A stretch of DNA of 30,121 nt from a virus. Every line of letters starts with the position of its first letter. Within the stretch, counting starts at the first letter, position 1. The stretch covers positions 1 to 30,121 of IMG/VR virus record IMGVR_UViG_3300042314_002741; one strand, 5' to 3'. The notes under the pieces are model-generated. The model worked only from the letters and a program-made list of their open reading frames with translations, ran no database searches and was not told the origin of the DNA. The translations under genes and the position numbers were made by a program. Below are positions 16,281 to 22,296 of this stretch, in pieces.

Positions 16281-16913
16281 TTAATATGCCCACTTAGCAT
16301 CTCCGAGAATTTCGTTTGAATCGTCCCACCAGTCATCCCATTTTTCGTTTGATGCAACTTCCCAGTTAGGTATCTCTTTTATAGCGCTTTGTGTTGTAAG
16401 AGATATAGGGAGCCATTTAAGTCTATTATTAGGGTAAATAGCTATTTGTCCATTCTCTAATTTAATTACATTGCCCTCCTTATGCTCTTCTAGCAGCTCG
16501 ACATCACCTACATCGAGCAAACCTAAGGAATTGCCTTCCGGTAAGAAATCTATTGTAAACCAATAATGGCCTGTAACAGGTTGTTCCCCTTTACCAAGAT
16601 TAACAAGCATAGGTACATCAACTAGTTGTAATTTTTGCCAGAGCTCTACAGATCCACTTAAACATTCCCACATTTGAATTTTATGTAGAGGTAAAGCGTT
16701 ATGATACGTTTCAGGCTCGCGCCAGTATACACATTGAGGTGGTATTTTATCATAGCATGCCGCATAAGCATCTACCCATACCTGAAATACGAAAGGGCGA
16801 TTTCTTAATGCTCTAACAGATACCAGCCATGCTGGCTCAAATTCTTCTACACTACCACCAAAAGCGTCTTTACGGATATAAACTCGAGATTTAGGAAGAT
16901 TAACATTTCTCAT
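16281..16913 (-). CDS. Conserved-looking protein of unknown function
   Basis: A 210-residue, Trp-rich protein that I do not recognise. It begins MRNVNLPKSRVYIRKDAFGG and contains VFQVWVDAYAACYDKIPPQCVYWREPETYHNALPL, with no known catalytic motif, signal or membrane segment. The C-terminus is acidic and Trp-rich (WDDWWDDSNEI). I use ATG 16913, which gives no overlap with queE; a GTG ten codons earlier would overlap it by 25 bases. It sits between queE and the HNH gene and is probably co-transcribed with queE. Confidence 0.6.
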   Translation of the reverse strand: MRNVNLPKSRVYIRKDAFGGSVEEFEPAWLVSVRALRNRPFVFQVWVDAYAACYDKIPPQCVYWREPETYHNALPLHKIQMWECLSGSVELWQKLQLVDVPMLVNLGKGEQPVTGHYWFTIDFLPEGNSLGLLDVGDVELLEEHKEGNVIKLENGQIAIYPNNRLKWLPISLTTQSAIKEIPNWEVASNEKWDDWWDDSNEILGDAKWAY

Positions 16914-16918
16914 AACAA

Positions 16919-17680
16919 TTATACTCGGAGAGCTAAATTCCACAACAAAAGATGCAGTCTAGGACTGAAATTAACATGCATTGCTTTAGCGTATTCAGCT
17001 ACAGCTGGTGCCTTTTCTATATGCTCTTCACGTGAACCGCAGCAAGGCATAAACCATACACGACTAAGCGGTACGTTAATATTTTCCTTATCGTTTACAT
17101 ATTTACGCCAGATTTCTTCAATGTCTTCTGATCTGCTAATTACAAATTTGAATCCAGAGTTATGATCTTTATGCCATTTCAGTACTTCTGGCTTATAGGT
17201 CTTTTCCTCTGGATCGCCGTTAGTGGTAAGTTTAGGTGAGGTAGTAAAAGTAGCATTAAATTCTGTAACCCAACGCTCATCAGGCATTAAAGTAGCATTA
17301 GTCTCGAAATCGATCCGAGGTGTAAAATTATATCGATCTCTAAACGCCTCAACAAATTTAAGCAATTGTTTCTGCTGAATCATAGGCTCACCACCAGTTA
17401 GCTTCCAAATAGCACCCTCACGCAAGTGAGTGACGTGATTACCGGTCTCCATGAGTTCGAAGATTTCATTAAATGACTTCTTATTCTTTACTGACCAAGA
17501 AATAAACGAATCACAACCATTAGGAGAATCTTTTGACGCAAACCCGGAACAACTCAAATTACACATGGACATCCTCATAAAGACAGAAGGTTGACCGATA
17601 TACTCACCTTCCCCTTCTAGGGTGTAGAAGATAAGATCATCACTTAAAAAGATAGTTTCCGTGTCACAGTCTATACTCAT
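16919..17680 (-). CDS. queE: 7-carboxy-7-deazaguanine synthase QueE
   Basis: A 253-residue radical-SAM protein. IFYTLEGEGEYIGQPSVFMRMSMCNLSC is the QueE N-terminus, with TLEGEG for substrate and SAM binding. WKLTGGEPMIQ is the GGEP SAM motif, and FETNAT and TSPKL are also family motifs. QueE converts 6-carboxytetrahydropterin to 7-carboxy-7-deazaguanine using a 4Fe-4S cluster. The cluster motif is unusual: C40-NLS-C44, then an 11-residue stretch before C56-D-S, rather than CX3CX2C. With folE and queD here it forms a 7-deazaguanine route, used by phages for DNA base modification or by cells for queuosine. The end overlaps nothing; the promoter is upstream in the divergent gap with phoH. Confidence 0.88.
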   Translation of the reverse strand: MSIDCDTETIFLSDDLIFYTLEGEGEYIGQPSVFMRMSMCNLSCSGFASKDSPNGCDSFISWSVKNKKSFNEIFELMETGNHVTHLREGAIWKLTGGEPMIQQKQLLKFVEAFRDRYNFTPRIDFETNATLMPDERWVTEFNATFTTSPKLTTNGDPEEKTYKPEVLKWHKDHNSGFKFVISRSEDIEEIWRKYVNDKENINVPLSRVWFMPCCGSREEHIEKAPAVAEYAKAMHVNFSPRLHLLLWNLALRV

Positions 17681-17689
17681 ATACAGTAT

Positions 17690-17717
17690 ATTATGCCATA
17701 GTTCCTACTAGAATCAA
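17690..17717 (-). promoter_or_regulatory. Putative sigma70-like promoter for queE
   Basis: TTGATT at 17717-17712, 16 bases, CATAAT at 17695-17690 on the minus strand, 9 bases before ATG 17680, giving a leader of about 2-3 bases. No Shine-Dalgarno lies between. It shares the 61-base divergent gap with a late-type box for phoH. Confidence 0.5.
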
Positions 17718-17726
17718 GTGTTTTTG

Positions 17727-17734
17727 AATAAATA
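17727..17734 (+). promoter_or_regulatory. Putative late promoter box for phoH
   Basis: AATAAATA, 7 of 8 bases of the T4 late consensus, ends 7 bases before ATG 17742, so the predicted start site is within 2 bases of the ATG. It lies wholly in the noncoding gap. Confidence 0.45.
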
Positions 17735-17741
17735 CTAATGC

Positions 17742-18491
17742 ATGACTCACAAGTCCCCTACGCGTAAGCGTAAAAATGCAGGTTTGGATGAATTAGTAGA
17801 TATCGAAGATTCTATCCAAAAAAACTGGCTTTTTAATTTTAAAATTAAAAAGCCCTTCTACTTCAATACCAACCACAAAGCGTTTTATGAATGCATAAAG
17901 CGTGAAGAGACTAATATGGTCTTTGTTGATGGACCAGCGGGTAGTGCAAAGTCATATATTGCCGTACTTGCAGGTTTAGAGCTCATTAAAGATCAAAAGA
18001 CGCGAGGTATTACCTACATTAGATCTGTTATTGAGTCTGCGTCAAGATCTATTGGTGCACTTCCAGGTGAGGTAGATGATAAATTCTTACCTTACGCAAT
18101 GCCTTTAATTGAAAAGGTTAGAGAGGTTACCGATGATGGTACATGCGGGTTACTACAGTCTAGTAACATTATACATGCAGTGCCTGTTAACTTTGTTAGA
18201 GGACTTACATTCAACGATAGTGTTGTAATAGTAGATGAAGCACAGAACTTAACCAAGGGTGAGCTTGTTACAATATTAACCCGCTTTGGTAAAAATACAA
18301 AATATATTGTTTGTGGAGATTTAAAGCAATCTGACATTGGTAAAGCTTCGGGATACGAAGAGATATTTAAACGCTTTAACAATGAAAAATGCGTAGATAA
18401 TGAAATCTACGCATTTAAATTTGGCGAAACAGAAATCGTAAGAAGTAAAATTTTACGATTTATTGTTGATGTTTTAGAGGCAAAACATTAA
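17742..18491 (+). CDS. phoH: PhoH-like P-loop ATPase
   Basis: A 249-residue PhoH family protein. Walker A GPAGSAKS is at residues 64-71, GITYIRSVIESASRSIGALPGE at about 89-110 is the conserved PhoH block, Walker B VVIVDEAQN ends with DEAQ at 165-168, and CGDLKQSD lies at 191-198. PhoH is widespread in marine phages; its role is unsettled (RNA-linked ATPase or helicase activity is reported for relatives). The N-terminal 30 residues are basic. Two perfect inverted repeats lie inside the gene, at 17827-17854 and 18387-18416. It ends directly against queD (convergent). Confidence 0.92.
   Translation: MTHKSPTRKRKNAGLDELVDIEDSIQKNWLFNFKIKKPFYFNTNHKAFYECIKREETNMVFVDGPAGSAKSYIAVLAGLELIKDQKTRGITYIRSVIESASRSIGALPGEVDDKFLPYAMPLIEKVREVTDDGTCGLLQSSNIIHAVPVNFVRGLTFNDSVVIVDEAQNLTKGELVTILTRFGKNTKYIVCGDLKQSDIGKASGYEEIFKRFNNEKCVDNEIYAFKFGETEIVRSKILRFIVDVLEAKH
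17827..17854. repeat. 28-base perfect palindrome inside phoH
   Basis: GGCTTTTTAATTTT at 17827-17840 is followed directly by its exact reverse complement AAAATTAAAAAGCC. It begins 85 bases after the phoH start and encodes WLFNFKIKKP. As RNA it would fold into a stem with a small loop; as DNA it could be a dimer-binding site. Confidence 0.7.
18387..18416 (-). terminator. Putative terminator for the leftward queD transcript, inside phoH
   Basis: AAATGCGTAGAT (18387-18398) and ATCTACGCATTT (18405-18416) form a perfect 12-bp stem with a 6-base loop. Read on the minus strand the stem ends in ATTTTTC, a T tract, as in a Rho-independent terminator. It lies 76-105 bases beyond the queD stop, antisense to the phoH 3' end. 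On the plus strand it is followed by AAATTT, so termination there is less likely. Confidence 0.55.
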
Positions 18492-19118
18492 TCAGCCCCA
18501 GCTAGTACCAGCAAACGGATTGCCCATACCTTGAGATACATGAGACCCAACTCTCGCTCCGTTAGTATGAGTATAGCTCTGCTGTGTATGTACTGGATCT
18601 GCTGTTGGTCGTACTTCTACTGATGCGTCAATCTGTTTATCTTCTGTGGCTAATGGAACAGCAGCTAATGATATACTGTTTTCATCATATACGGCTGAGT
18701 TTTCTTCATGCTCGAATACCTCAACTTTATCAACCCAGCATCTACCATTAGTAAGAGATTTAATATAGTTATTTGCAATGCTATGAACAACCTCTGCAAC
18801 TCTTTCAATTCCAGCACCTTTTTCTAGAACGCGGAGCTGAATAATACCTTTACGATCTAGTTCTTCGAATGTTGCTAGTTCTGGATCATCGGCCGCGACG
18901 GTAGTTGTATGATCAAATACATGCTGTAATTTAGCTTTAAGCTCTTTCAAGCCACCAAAATCTACACACCAGTTTTTATCGTCAAGAGACGAACAACCAA
19001 ACCAAAGCTTAGCTTTAAGTTGATATCCATGCAAGAATCTGCAGTGTGAATGGGTAGCACGCCATTGTCTAAACGCACATGAACCTAGTTCAATAATTTT
19101 AGTGCTTTGATAACTCAT
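18492..19118 (-). CDS. queD: 6-carboxytetrahydropterin synthase QueD-like, with C-terminal tail
   Basis: A 208-residue protein of the QueD/PTPS family. Counting from ATG 19118, CAFRQWRATHSHCRFLHGY gives H23, catalytic-type C26 and H30, and FDHTTT supplies the catalytic Asp-His; VDFGGLKELK and ADDPE are also family motifs. The usual third zinc His (HGH) is Tyr (Y32), which may be typical of this branch. It converts 7,8-dihydroneopterin triphosphate to 6-carboxytetrahydropterin for QueE. Residues about 150-208 are an extra polar tail (VHTQQSYTHTNGARVGS). I prefer ATG 19118 over ATG 19139, because TATAAT ends 7 bases before it and includes codons of the longer form. Confidence 0.78.
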   Translation of the reverse strand: MSYQSTKIIELGSCAFRQWRATHSHCRFLHGYQLKAKLWFGCSSLDDKNWCVDFGGLKELKAKLQHVFDHTTTVAADDPELATFEELDRKGIIQLRVLEKGAGIERVAEVVHSIANNYIKSLTNGRCWVDKVEVFEHEENSAVYDENSISLAAVPLATEDKQIDASVEVRPTADPVHTQQSYTHTNGARVGSHVSQGMGNPFAGTSWG

Positions 19119-20091
19119 ATGTTTTATTATATGAGTCATTTAGATTTTTCAACTGTAAAAGTAACTCTGTCTGTGTATTTTTTTCTGATATTAACATATG
19201 ATCATCTTTGAGAGATTTCTTCAATGCTGCAATGTCGGTAGGTGTTAGTACATAAGTATCATTTCCCACTGCAGCTGGTACAGCTGCATCGATTATATCA
19301 CGGTAGGTTTGATTATTTCCTTTATTAAAAGCTCTTAACAAAGCTACTGACCACTGTTTAGCTGTAGAGTTATTTGGTTTAAATTGGGGTATCTTCTGTA
19401 GTAATATATCTAACTTAGGTTGAATTTCTTTTTCTGTAGTACTAGGCCGTATAAACTGACCTTCACCGTCACGGACTGTTATTTCATATGGAGTTTCTTT
19501 ATTACCGGTTTTTTTAACGTAGCCAAAAAAAGATCCTTCCTTAGAGTTTTTTGCATTTGTTGTAAATTGTGTAAGGGGTGACATAAACCTACCACTCATA
19601 CCGGTTGTAGGGTAGGGTGTATTATTTACTCCACCCGAACTACCTGTGGTATTATTAGAAGATGGAGTTAAAATAGTAGGGTCACCTAGCTTTCTAGCTG
19701 TAAAAGGAACTATTGTAATATTCATGTTGCTAGGGTCTGGCTGACCTCTTCCAATTTTTAAAGATATAGTTTGAAAGATATCTCTATATTTTGATTCAAG
19801 CTCTTTTCTTAATGCAGCCTCTTCCTTACCCATAAAAGCTTCACGAGCTTTATTTGCAATAGAAGCACCAGTTTTAGCGCCTTGTACGGCACCTGACGCT
19901 ATGCTTGAAAAAGGATTAGCATTAACATCTGCTTTTGCTAAATCTCTTACAATGTTTTTAGTAGCACCAAGCGCTGCTCCCACTGAACCGCCTACTGCTT
20001 TAACAGCTCCTCTACCAAGCGTCCTAGCTGAAGCACGTACTGCATCTAAGAATCCTTCTTTTAGCATCTCTTTTTGAGTTAGCTTACTCAT
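19099..20091 (-). CDS. Glycine/alanine-rich putative virion protein with capsid-targeting-like N-terminus
   Basis: A 330-residue protein of no recognised family. It starts MSKLTQKEMLKEGFLDAVR, where LKE-G matches the (L/I)xE cleavage rule of the T4 prohead protease gp21. Residues 25-55 form a Gly/Ala-rich, amphipathic, glycine-zipper-like stretch (GAVKAVGGSVGAALGATKNIV), and a second lies at 62-75, which could insert in membranes or oligomerise. A Ser/Thr/Asn/Gly linker (140-170) leads to a helical C-terminal domain (250-330). A late-type box CATAAATA ends 6 bases before ATG 20091. Internal-head or ejection protein is an inference from these features. Its 3' end overlaps queD. Confidence 0.6.
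   Translation of the reverse strand: MSKLTQKEMLKEGFLDAVRASARTLGRGAVKAVGGSVGAALGATKNIVRDLAKADVNANPFSSIASGAVQGAKTGASIANKAREAFMGKEEAALRKELESKYRDIFQTISLKIGRGQPDPSNMNITIVPFTARKLGDPTILTPSSNNTTGSSGGVNNTPYPTTGMSGRFMSPLTQFTTNAKNSKEGSFFGYVKKTGNKETPYEITVRDGEGQFIRPSTTEKEIQPKLDILLQKIPQFKPNNSTAKQWSVALLRAFNKGNNQTYRDIIDAAVPAAVGNDTYVLTPTDIAALKKSLKDDHMLISEKNTQTELLLQLKNLNDSYNKTYELSKH
19126..19152 (-). promoter_or_regulatory. Putative sigma70-like promoter for queD
   Basis: TTGAAA at 19152-19147, 15 bases, perfect TATAAT at 19131-19126 on the minus strand, 7 bases before ATG 19118. It lies in the overlap with the end of the upstream structural-like gene. Confidence 0.5.
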
Positions 20092-20097
20092 ATCATA

Positions 20098-20105
20098 TAT
20101 TTATG
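20098..20105 (-). promoter_or_regulatory. Putative late promoter box for the 330-residue virion-like protein
   Basis: CATAAATA on the minus strand, 7 of 8 bases of the T4 late consensus, ends 6 bases before ATG 20091. It lies in the noncoding divergent gap next to the folE promoter, and no Shine-Dalgarno is present. Confidence 0.55.
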
Positions 20106-20106
20106 G

Positions 20107-20135
20107 TTGATTTACCATTATCCTTATAATATAAT
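20107..20135 (+). promoter_or_regulatory. Sigma70-like promoter for folE
   Basis: TTGATT at 20107-20112, 17 bases, TATAAT at 20130-20135, then 6 bases to ATG 20142. Since a -10 hexamer spans -12 to -7, the A of the ATG is the predicted +1. Identical hexamers and spacings occur at uvsY. Confidence 0.7.
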
Positions 20136-20141
20136 TCTCTT

Positions 20142-20810
20142 ATGGATGATTTAGATGAACATGATGTAACAGGAGAAGAGGTTAAGCTTCCTAATGCTAA
20201 TGGTAATGCTCCGCGATCAGATAGAGAAAAGCAGACTATTATTAAGAGAGCTGCTAAGGCTTATGAAAAATATCTAGATGCACTTGGCTTTGATTGGAGA
20301 AACGATCCTAATTCCTCTAATACTCCTATGCGAGTAGCTAAGGCTTTTGTTAATGACATTGCATCGGGATGCTATAATGAACCACCGTCTGTTACAGCGT
20401 TTCCAACTGATGGATATGATGGGGTCATTGCTCAATGTAATATTCCTGTTAAGTCTCTTTGTTCTCACCACCATCTAGCATTTACTGGAGTAGCGCATGT
20501 AGCGTATATACCTTCTCTTGATGGTAAAGTAATCGGATTAAGTAAACTCAATCGTATTGTAGAGTTTTACGCTCGGCGTCCTCAGATACAAGAAGGTCTA
20601 ACAAAGCAGATTGCTGAGGCAATTGATAAGGTTTGTGAGAAGAATAGAGGAGTCGCAGTAGTTGTAAAAGCTCAGCATACCTGCGCTTGTCATAGAGGAG
20701 TAAAGCATGAAGGTTGCTTTATGATCACATCTAAACTAACAGGGGACTTTATGGATGATGAAAAAACTCGAACCGAGTTTTATAAATTTATTGATATGGC
20801 TTCTAAATAG
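20142..20810 (+). CDS. folE: GTP cyclohydrolase I
   Basis: A 222-residue FolE. Zinc ligands are C107 and H110 in LCSHHHL and C171 in [31 protein letters not shown] and [10 protein letters not shown] are family signatures. It converts GTP to 7,8-dihydroneopterin triphosphate, the first step toward 7-deazaguanine and also toward folate. With queD and queE nearby the deazaguanine route is the likely one, feeding DNA base modification or queuosine-type chemistry. The N-terminal 25 residues are acidic and Asn-rich and lie outside the core. It diverges from the 330-residue virion-like gene. Confidence 0.92.
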   Translation: MDDLDEHDVTGEEVKLPNANGNAPRSDREKQTIIKRAAKAYEKYLDALGFDWRNDPNSSNTPMRVAKAFVNDIASGCYNEPPSVTAFPTDGYDGVIAQCNIPVKSLCSHHHLAFTGVAHVAYIPSLDGKVIGLSKLNRIVEFYARRPQIQEGLTKQIAEAIDKVCEKNRGVAVVVKAQHTCACHRGVKHEGCFMITSKLTGDFMDDEKTRTEFYKFIDMASK

Positions 20811-20831
20811 GAACTTTATCATACTAACTGT

Positions 20832-21431
20832 ATGAATATTTTTGTAACTGATGAAGATCCCGTGTTAGCAGCACGGGATCTTTGTGATAAGCATGTAAGA
20901 TCCAAAATGCAGATTGAAGGAGCTATTATGCTAGCGCATGCATTTCCTCAAGAGATATTAAACCATCCATCAACACCGAAAACAAAATCAGGTAAATCGC
21001 GAAGATCAGGGAAAGGTTACTCTAGACATCAGTGTTCTATATGGGCTCGCGAATCAAAAGAAAATTTCCTTTGGCTAGTAAATCACACATTAGAGCAATT
21101 TACTGAAAGAATGTATAGATGGCCCGCTTCAAACGAACACTTTACAAAAGAATTTATCGTTTGGTGTAGTAAAAATATTCATAATACTTTTATAGAAAAA
21201 AATTCACTTACTCCTTTTGCTGTAGCTATTAGTGAGGATTGTGTTTGTAGAAAAGTTATACCTAATTTTGAATCACTTAGTACTATCGATAAGTATAGAG
21301 CTTATATAATTTACGATAAAGACTTTGCAACCTGGACTAAAAGAGAATCGCCTAATTGGTATAATCAACTTCAATCTGATCACCAGCTATATGATTCGAG
21401 TTTACATCAATCAAAGCGTCAAGCTGCTTAA
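20832..21431 (+). CDS. Conserved phage protein of unknown function (DKHV family)
   Basis: A 199-residue protein starting MNIFVTDEDPVLAARDLCDKHVRSKM, followed by HQCSIWARESKENFLWLVNHTLEQFTERM. I know this order, 'MNIF..D.DP..aa..l.DKHV.Km', 'H.C..W...s..N..WL..H', from many phage proteins without an assigned role. The His/Cys pattern suggests a metal site. The family tends to end near W..r..PnWY; here about 20 further residues run into the convergent protease gene, overlapping it by 80 bases. CATACT ends 6 bases before the ATG as a weak -10. A strong hairpin lies inside codons 8-17. Confidence 0.7.
   Translation: MNIFVTDEDPVLAARDLCDKHVRSKMQIEGAIMLAHAFPQEILNHPSTPKTKSGKSRRSGKGYSRHQCSIWARESKENFLWLVNHTLEQFTERMYRWPASNEHFTKEFIVWCSKNIHNTFIEKNSLTPFAVAISEDCVCRKVIPNFESLSTIDKYRAYIIYDKDFATWTKRESPNWYNQLQSDHQLYDSSLHQSKRQAA
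20854..20882. repeat. 11-bp perfect hairpin at the start of the DKHV-family gene
   Basis: AAGATCCCGTG (20854-20864) pairs with CACGGGATCTT (20872-20882) around a 7-base loop. It is GC-rich for this genome and followed by only three T on the plus strand. It lies 44 bases past the folE stop and 22 bases into the next gene, so it may be a folE terminator or an RNA structure controlling the downstream gene. Confidence 0.65.
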
Positions 21432-21792
21432 TAAAGTCCTTACCAATAAGAACTTTATATTCGTTCTGCGACCTGTTACCAATACTAAAAGGTATATTAT
21501 CAAACTCTGTACCTGCAAATTTCATTCTAAATGTAACAACTGGTCTTTCTTCGACATGACCGGCACCTACATTAATATTAATTGTATCGTGAACGTCTTT
21601 TATAATTCTTTTACCATCTATGGTTGTAAAGGTAACCTTATTGCCTTGTTTAGTAATATTCTCACCATGCAATACATTATAAGCGCCGTTACCTGAGTCA
21701 ATTTTTGCTTCAAGAGAACCGATTCCAGCTAGTTCTATTTTTTCAATTAGACCTATAACTGTAGCCTCGAAGAATTTCTTAAAGCTTTTCAT
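21352..21792 (-). CDS. Retropepsin-like protease (RimB / 'ATP-dependent zinc protease' family) with capsid-targeting-like N-terminus
   Basis: A 146-residue protein matching PF05618 (RimK-associated retropepsin-like proteases): IGLIEKIELAGIGSLEAKIDSGNGAYNVLH, with D32 in AKIDSG at the place of the catalytic Asp (family AKIDTGA.TSALHA), then VEERPVVTFRMKFAG and NRSQNEYKVLIGKDFI, the NR...y..LIGR.f block. Family enzymes act as dimeric aspartyl proteases. The first ten residues, MKSFKKFFEA, resemble the T4 capsid-targeting sequence MKTYQEFIAE. It may therefore be packaged in the head, or be a prohead enzyme. The 3' end overlaps the DKHV-family gene; the start directly abuts the stop of the upstream gene. 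Confidence 0.72.
   Translation of the reverse strand: MKSFKKFFEATVIGLIEKIELAGIGSLEAKIDSGNGAYNVLHGENITKQGNKVTFTTIDGKRIIKDVHDTININVGAGHVEERPVVTFRMKFAGTEFDNIPFSIGNRSQNEYKVLIGKDFIKQLDALIDVNSNHIAGDQIEVDYTN
21431..21458. repeat. Imperfect hairpin in the convergent overlap
   Basis: ATAAAGT and CTTA pair with TAAG and ACTTTAT with one C-A mismatch and a CCAA loop, directly at the stop codon of the plus-strand gene. There is no T tract. It could end transcription between the convergent genes, but it is weak evidence alone. Confidence 0.3.
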
Positions 21793-22283
21793 TAGTTACA
21801 ATCTGAGCAACCTCCACAAGTACAACCTTCTCTAGCATAAGAACAACCTGTATCTTCATGACCTGTATTATACATGTCTCCTTCTTCATGATTACAACTA
21901 CCGGTTTCGCTACCCTCGTGTTGTTGATACTCCAACCAGTGATAGACGGATGATATATAGTCTGAAGCCTTAGTAATTTTTGACGCAATCCAACCCTCAA
22001 GGCCCTGCATTTGACTTACCATTTCTTTTAATTTTGGTGCGTACTCTGCAAGCTTATGAAGCTCTGCTGATGCCATTTCAATCTCACTAGGATCATTTTC
22101 ACCCTCGTGCTCCATGTGTTCCTCTTCATGAGATTTATGACTTTCATGGTCTACTTCTGCACCTGGCATATCCATTGTTATCATTACAGGCTTACCTCCT
22201 AACATGTTAGAGGGTGTAAGTGACATACCGCCTACATCACTATAAGCTTCTTCTAGCATTTTAAAATCTTTTCTAGTAGACAT
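21792..22283 (-). CDS. Small His/Glu- and Cys-rich protein with capsid-targeting-like N-terminus
   Basis: A 163-residue protein. The N-terminus MSTRKDFKMLEEAYSD has a FKMLEEA segment with a candidate gp21 site. Residues 46-59 are a His/Glu cluster (HESHKSHEEEHMEH). Residues 70-120 hold a helical domain (ASAELHKLAE to GWIASKITKASDYISSVYHWLEY) that I know from many cyanophage proteins of unknown role. The C-terminus is Cys-rich, with C130, C147, C154, C156, C159 and C162 ending GCTCGGCSDCN, probably metal-binding. Late-type box CATAAATA ends 5 bases before ATG 22283. It may be a head-packaged metal-binding protein. Confidence 0.65.
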   Translation of the reverse strand: MSTRKDFKMLEEAYSDVGGMSLTPSNMLGGKPVMITMDMPGAEVDHESHKSHEEEHMEHEGENDPSEIEMASAELHKLAEYAPKLKEMVSQMQGLEGWIASKITKASDYISSVYHWLEYQQHEGSETGSCNHEEGDMYNTGHEDTGCSYAREGCTCGGCSDCN

Positions 22284-22288
22284 ATTAT

Positions 22289-22296
22289 TATTTATG
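22289..22296 (-). promoter_or_regulatory. Putative late promoter box inside the capsid-targeted cluster
   Basis: CATAAATA on the minus strand ends 5 bases before ATG 22283. It overlaps the TAA stop codon of the upstream gene, so part of the match may be fixed by that codon. Confidence 0.45.

Noticed and set aside
16905-16924. TATAAT four bases before ATG 16913 as a promoter
   Set aside because: The spacing would put the start codon upstream of the expected +1, and the -35 match is poor.
16914-16943. Upstream GTG start for the unknown gene after queE
   Set aside because: It would overlap queE by 25 bases, whereas ATG 16913 gives a clean junction.
21325-21696. Open frame of 123 codons on the plus strand across the protease gene
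   Set aside because: It is antisense to a gene with clear family motifs and begins inside the DKHV-family gene without start signals.
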